DNA from: Anaerolineae bacterium
GTDB taxonomy: Bacteria > Chloroflexota > Anaerolineae > Promineifilales > Promineifilaceae
Length of the DNA: 56,351 nt
Reading direction: 5' to 3'
Assembly: GCA_007123775.1 (NCBI GenBank)
Contig: SLGK01000090.1
Coordinates: forward strand, 1 to 56,351
Shown piece by piece: positions 53,544 through 56,351 of this stretch; position 1 is the first letter of the stretch; each line of letters starts with the position of its first letter. The notes beneath the pieces were generated by a model that saw only the letters and a program-made list of their open reading frames with translations, was not told the origin of the DNA and did not search any database. Made by a program: the position numbers and the translations under genes.

Positions 53544-54002
53544 TTACGTTTTACTCGCATTTATGACGCTGCGTAAGTGGCTCACGGCCAGGGCAAACAT
53601 GATGAGAATGATAACGGCCGATACCACACAATAGCGGCAAAAAGCGTGGATGACAAACGCCTCTAGCGCGGTCAGCCAGAGGGAAAAGAGGAGGGCGATG
53701 CCGGTGACACCGACCATGATTTCGGGCAGGTAATCGTCGATAAACGAAACCCAATCTTGCAGCCAGACCAGCATGAAAATAAACACATAGCCGGTCAACC
53801 CAATCAGGGCGACGGGAACCGGCCCAATTTTGGAGTAAGGGGCATCCGGTCCACTGACCGCGCCGCAATCATCCCAGCCATCGCCAGTACAAACTATCAC
53901 CACCAGCTCCTGGTGGAATAGAAAAAGGTAATAGGCGATAACAATGCCGGGTATGGCTAACAGTTGTATAAGGCGGATTTGCCAGTCGGAAAGCCAATTC
54001 AT
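53544..54002 (-). CDS. Vitamin K epoxide reductase (VKOR) family protein
   Basis: 152 residues, four to five helices. The paired cysteines of the family are present: Cys38 and Cys46 in the loop (VCTGDGWDDCGAV) and the active-site Cys122-x2-Cys125 (HAFCRYCVVSA), plus the Ser-type block SKIGPVPVALIGLTGY. Bacterial VKORs reoxidise DsbA using quinone, the role DsbB has in other bacteria. The gene directly follows a DsbA-like gene (72-bp gap with ACTCCGC repeats), which supports a disulfide-forming pair. Confidence 0.92.
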   Translation of the reverse strand: MNWLSDWQIRLIQLLAIPGIVIAYYLFLFHQELVVIVCTGDGWDDCGAVSGPDAPYSKIGPVPVALIGLTGYVFIFMLVWLQDWVSFIDDYLPEIMVGVTGIALLFSLWLTALEAFVIHAFCRYCVVSAVIILIMFALAVSHLRSVINASKT

Positions 54003-54016
54003 AAAACTATCCTCAA

Positions 54017-54074
54017 GCGGAGTGGCGGGGTTGCGGAGTAACTACCTCGTCACTCCGCTACTCCGCCACCTCGC
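54017..54074. repeat. GCGGAGT/ACTCCGC inverted array
   Basis: GCGGAGT at 54017 and 54033 is matched by ACTCCGC at 54052 and 54060, with further variants (GGCGGGG, CCGCCACC). It occupies the whole gap between the dsbA-like and VKOR genes and can fold as a hairpin. Confidence 0.75.
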
Positions 54075-54788
54075 TTAATTTGCTAACGCTGCTTCGATGC
54101 GCTGCTGGATAAGCTGGGGCTGGTTGCCGGTTACCTGCGTATCGTTAACGAAGAAGTTGGGGGTGCTGGTAACACCCAGGCTGTGGGCATAGCCAACGTT
54201 GTCGGAAATGACCAGGTTATAGCGGCCTTCTTCCATGCAGGCAGCGAATTGGTCACGGTCAAGGTTGATGGAAACGGCCGTAGCCAACAGTTGCGCGTTG
54301 CTCAAATAGCCCGGCTCACCAAACTGGCGGAACAGGGCGCTGTTATATTCGGAGAAAGCCCCCTGCTCGTTGGCGCACATGCTGGCGTTGGTCGCTGGCA
54401 GCGTTTCTGGCCGCGAGGCAAAGGGGTAAGTTACAAAACGGACCTGACCGCTATCTTTGTACTGATTTTTGAACACGGGCAGCCCTTCTAAATTAAAGTT
54501 ACGGCAGTGGACACAGGCAAAATCGAACACCTCTAACAGGGTCACGGGGGCGGTATCTGAGCCTTCAAACACGCAGTGTTCGGGATTCTCTTCGCAGTAA
54601 GCAATGAGACCCGTCTGTTCTGCTTGCTGGCCGGGTTGCTGGGCAACAGTGTCATCATCGTTTAACGACATGACCATCAAAATGCCCAGGAAAATTACGG
54701 CCCCTACCACAATACCGGCGATTACCTTCCAGTTAACAGACCGCTCCTGATCGCGGACTGCTTTGCGCTTAATTGGTTTTCTAGCCAT
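54075..54788 (-). CDS. Membrane-anchored DsbA/thioredoxin-like oxidoreductase
   Basis: 237 residues. A basic N-terminus and one helix (VIAGIVVGAVIFLGILMVM) anchor it outside the membrane. The thioredoxin_4/DsbA fold shows FDFACVHCRNF (Cys92-x2-Cys95), an inserted helical domain and the cis-Pro loop TSTPNFFVN. It introduces disulfides into exported proteins; the neighbouring VKOR is its probable oxidant. Extra Cys65/Cys72 (YCEENPEHC) may form a structural disulfide. AAGGAG precedes the ATG. Confidence 0.93.
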   Translation of the reverse strand: MARKPIKRKAVRDQERSVNWKVIAGIVVGAVIFLGILMVMSLNDDDTVAQQPGQQAEQTGLIAYCEENPEHCVFEGSDTAPVTLLEVFDFACVHCRNFNLEGLPVFKNQYKDSGQVRFVTYPFASRPETLPATNASMCANEQGAFSEYNSALFRQFGEPGYLSNAQLLATAVSINLDRDQFAACMEEGRYNLVISDNVGYAHSLGVTSTPNFFVNDTQVTGNQPQLIQQRIEAALAN

Positions 54789-54815
54789 TCTTAATTCTCC
54801 TTCAGATAAGGTAGG

Positions 54816-54851
54816 TGAGCAGCCTGCCTGCCCAATCAGGCAGGCTGCTCA
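54816..54851. repeat. Perfect 15-bp hairpin between lipoprotein and dsbA-like genes
   Basis: TGAGCAGCCTGCCTG (54816-54830), loop CCCAAT, CAGGCAGGCTGCTCA (54837-54851). On the plus strand it is followed by ATCATTTTATT. On the coding (minus) strand no T-run follows, so it more likely trims or attenuates expression of dsbA than ends the transcript. Confidence 0.8.
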
Positions 54852-54857
54852 ATCATT

Positions 54858-55397
54858 TTATTCCGTCACAATAATTGTTACGGCCGCACCCTCTTCTAGC
54901 TCCTCATGGGTATCAATAGAGAGATAGACAGAGATTTCGTGTTCACCGGGTGTCAGACCGCGCAGCACTTCGCTGTAGTTAGCCCCCATGACCATACCCC
55001 AATTTTCGTCATTGACGTAAACGTGCCAATGGTTGCCATCTTCACCTAATGCAAAGTTTTCCGTCTCGATTTCAACGATCACCTGATCGCCACGAGCGAA
55101 GGTCTCACCGCCGGCCGGGGCCGTAATGCGAACAGCAGCACCATCGTTGGGAATACGATCACCATGGTCATGGCTATGGCCATCATGGTCGTGGTCATGG
55201 TCATGGCTGTCATGGTCATCATTGTGGTCATGGTCATGGCTGTCATGGTCATCATTGTGGTCGTTATGTTCTGTGTGGGTTGTATGCGCTTCATCAACGG
55301 CCGTATCGCCATTGTGCGAACCCTCATGCGAGCCACAGGCCACCAGCAGCAGAGCGGCCAACAAGGTCAATAATACACGGAACTTCATCTGTTTCAT
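54858..55397 (-). CDS. His/Asp-rich lipoprotein, probable metal binder
   Basis: 179 residues from ATG 55397 with GAGGTGA upstream. The lipobox LLLVAC puts the lipid on Cys21. Residues about 36-82 are a run of HD-rich repeats (DHDHNDDHDSHD), partly encoded by a 33-bp perfect direct repeat. The C-terminal about 95 residues are a beta-sandwich-like domain with VRITAPAGGETFARGDQVIV, NHWHVYVNDENWG and LTPGEHEISVYL. Such composition suggests Cu, Zn or Ni binding at the cell surface; the location next to CopC/CopD makes copper likely. No named family is recognised. Confidence 0.8.
   Translation of the reverse strand: MKQMKFRVLLTLLAALLLVACGSHEGSHNGDTAVDEAHTTHTEHNDHNDDHDSHDHDHNDDHDSHDHDHDHDGHSHDHGDRIPNDGAAVRITAPAGGETFARGDQVIVEIETENFALGEDGNHWHVYVNDENWGMVMGANYSEVLRGLTPGEHEISVYLSIDTHEELEEGAAVTIIVTE
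55201..55260. repeat. 33-bp direct repeat coding the His/Asp tract
   Basis: The unit beginning TCATGGCTGTCATGGTCATC (55201-55233) is repeated from 55234, identical for 27 bases to 55260. It codes the HDHNDDHDSHD-type sequence on the minus strand, probably variable in length between strains. Confidence 0.9.
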
Positions 55398-55469
55398 AAT
55401 AGTCACCTCTTGAAATAAAGCAGGTCGCAAAGATCATGCAAGCCTGCGTCAAATGTCAATAAAGTTAGG

Positions 55470-55560
55470 GCGTATTGCGTATTGCGTAGTGCGTAGTGGG
55501 TAAACTCTTACTCTTTACGTTTTACGTTTTACGCCACGTCTCACGCCTCTCGTTTCGCTT
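55470..55560. repeat. GTATTGC/GTAGTGC array followed by ACGTTTT repeats
   Basis: GCGTATTGCGTATTGCGTAG (55470-55489) continues with TGCGTAGTGGG; then TTTACGTTTTACGTTTTACG with ACGCC variants runs from about 55513 into the 3' end of the next gene. Both are short degenerate arrays in the gap between two genes of the copper cluster. Confidence 0.75.
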
Positions 55561-56134
55561 TAAGCAGGGTGAAAACGGCCGTTAACAAACCAATCACCCC
55601 CACCACTACCCCGGCCAGAGCCAGGGTGCGGGCGGTTTGCAAGTCGTCTTCCAGCGCGTCGAGCCGCTGGACCAGTTCACGCGGTTCGGGCTGCGTTTCC
55701 GGGAACTGCAGCCGCTCGGCGGCAAAAACCGGCTCCGGATCGACCACCTCATCAATTTCCATATCGCCCAGCGTACCAAACAGGCGCACGCTGTACTGAC
55801 CGCGCACGGTGGGCAATATTTCAATGTGATAGTAGCCGGGCGTAACCGTTGGTATCAAATTGCTGCGGAAAGAGCGGCCGGCGTAAAGCACCTCAGCAGC
55901 CAGGCTGGCTTCCGCTCCTATAACAGGGGTCTCGCCTTCGTGAAGAATAACGACAATCTGGTTGCGTTCACCGACGATAGGCGGTTCAATTTCCCAGCCA
56001 ACGATGGCTACATAAGGGCCGATTTCGGCGCGGGTATGGGCCTGGGCCGTGTCGGCTGCCGCCCCTATCCCAAACAGCGTCAGGAAAAGAACAGCCAGGA
56101 ACCAATACGGCCGTTGCCCTATTCGTTTGTTCAT
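55541..56134 (-). CDS. Secreted protein with C-terminal membrane helix, copper-cluster member
   Basis: 197 residues from ATG 56134 (GAGGTG upstream). Signal peptide (WFLAVLFLTLFGIGA, cleavage after TAQA), an Ig-like domain with IGPYVAIVGWEIEPPIVGER, PVIGAEASLAAEVLY and GYYHIEILPTVRGQYSVRLF, a short coiled stretch (LVQRLDALEDDLQTARTLAL), then one helix near the C-terminus. It resembles YtkA/FixH-like or cupredoxin-neighbour proteins found with CopC/CopD, but no family is certain. It is the first gene of the minus-strand cluster. Confidence 0.75.
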   Translation of the reverse strand: MNKRIGQRPYWFLAVLFLTLFGIGAAADTAQAHTRAEIGPYVAIVGWEIEPPIVGERNQIVVILHEGETPVIGAEASLAAEVLYAGRSFRSNLIPTVTPGYYHIEILPTVRGQYSVRLFGTLGDMEIDEVVDPEPVFAAERLQFPETQPEPRELVQRLDALEDDLQTARTLALAGVVVGVIGLLTAVFTLLKAKREA

Positions 56135-56262
56135 GAAACACCTCGATATCAACTATGAATTAGGAATTACGAATTACGAATATGGTTGGTTGGAAACCAG
56201 TAGCCACCAGTCAAACCACTAATAAATTCTGGGCATGGTTCAAGTTAGCTTGACAATTCGTT

Positions 56263-56329
56263 GACCGAAGACGGGGGACGAAAGACCGATAGCCAGAGCA
56301 ATTCCGTCCTTCGTCTTCGGTCCTCCGTC
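56263..56329. repeat. GAAGACGG/TCTTCGGTC inverted repeat
   Basis: GACCGAAGACG (56263-56273) and CGTCTTCGGTC (56312-56322) form a perfect 11-bp stem in the gap upstream of the copper cluster; GTCCTTCGTCTTCGGTC (56306-56322) is identical to 34086-34102 inside the TorD gene. The adjacent 56153-56200 stretch holds GAATTACGAATTACGAAT repeats. No gene is seen from 56135 to the window end. Confidence 0.8.
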
Positions 56330-56351
56330 AAAATTTGTAAAGTCATCTGCC

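Noticed and set aside
54816-54851. Terminator for the minus-strand lipoprotein gene
   Set aside because: No T-run on the minus strand after the stem; the T-rich side is on the plus strand, where no gene ends. Kept only as an inverted repeat.
55126-55413. Plus-strand frames over the His-rich lipoprotein (Trp/Ser-rich or Met/Val-rich peptides)
   Set aside because: These are low-complexity readings of the 33-bp repeat in wrong frames.

Overview
The window is a moderately GC-rich bacterial chromosome segment, most likely from a filamentous or Anaerolineae-like Chloroflexota. That placement is inferred from gene style, not from a marker gene: a lipoprotein with a Thr/Pro-rich spacer, secreted proteins carrying a YLPLI/YLPIV motif, class III FBPase, and Mrp and molybdopterin-enzyme operons typical of that group. 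No rRNA, tRNA, CRISPR array, transposase or phage structural gene was recognised. Coding density is high and every gap is shorter than about 300 bases.

Layout. 1-2.3 kb: the end of a D,D-carboxypeptidase gene and a CapA-type lipoprotein. 2.4-9.6 kb (minus): a seven-subunit Mrp Na+/H+ antiporter operon in six genes (mrpA and mrpB fused), followed directly by a tyrosine recombinase. 9.9-10.8 kb: a flippase-like membrane protein. 11-18.3 kb (plus): a second, differently built Mrp operon (E-F-G-DUF4040-B-C-D-D-D) with overlapping genes. 18.3-27 kb (minus): a tiny membrane ORF, a 5'-truncated FAD/NAD ferric-reductase-type gene, a DUF1990-like protein, a STAS protein, a secreted glycoside hydrolase, moeA, a Uma2 protein, a CDP-alcohol phosphatidyltransferase and a tandem SDR fusion.

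27.2-35.1 kb (plus) is a sulfur/molybdenum respiratory cluster: an Fe-S/NrfD fusion, a four-helix-bundle (IVP-like) gene between inverted heptamer arrays, a large molybdopterin catalytic subunit, a CstB-like MBL-rhodanese gene interrupted by an in-frame TGA exactly at its conserved cysteine, and a TorD-type chaperone. 35.3-44.4 kb: fasciclin protein, class III FBPase, nucleoside kinase, lytic transglycosylase, an unknown protein, a zinc-type dehydrogenase and an acyl-CoA carboxyltransferase. 44.5-51 kb: a large secreted subtilisin, a Gfo/Idh/MocA oxidoreductase and an M20 peptidase. 51-56.1 kb (minus): a copper/thiol cluster with a secreted protein, a His-Asp-rich lipoprotein, DsbA-like and VKOR proteins, and a CopC-CopD-cytochrome c fusion.

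Two kinds of DNA structure run across the whole window. First, the palindrome ACGGCCGT (often AACGGCCGTT) occurs about 75 times by eye and in all three reading phases, like the HIP1 element of cyanobacteria; it is absent from the first Mrp operon. Second, short degenerate tandem arrays, above all GTAGTGC/GCACTAC heptamers, sit in gaps between genes. They also lie inside reading frames: at two gene-fusion joints, inside the catalytic molybdo-subunit, inside TorD and around the four-helix-bundle gene, and they supply two stop codons. The most striking single observations are the TGA-for-Cys in the CstB-like gene and the boxed four-helix-bundle cassette.
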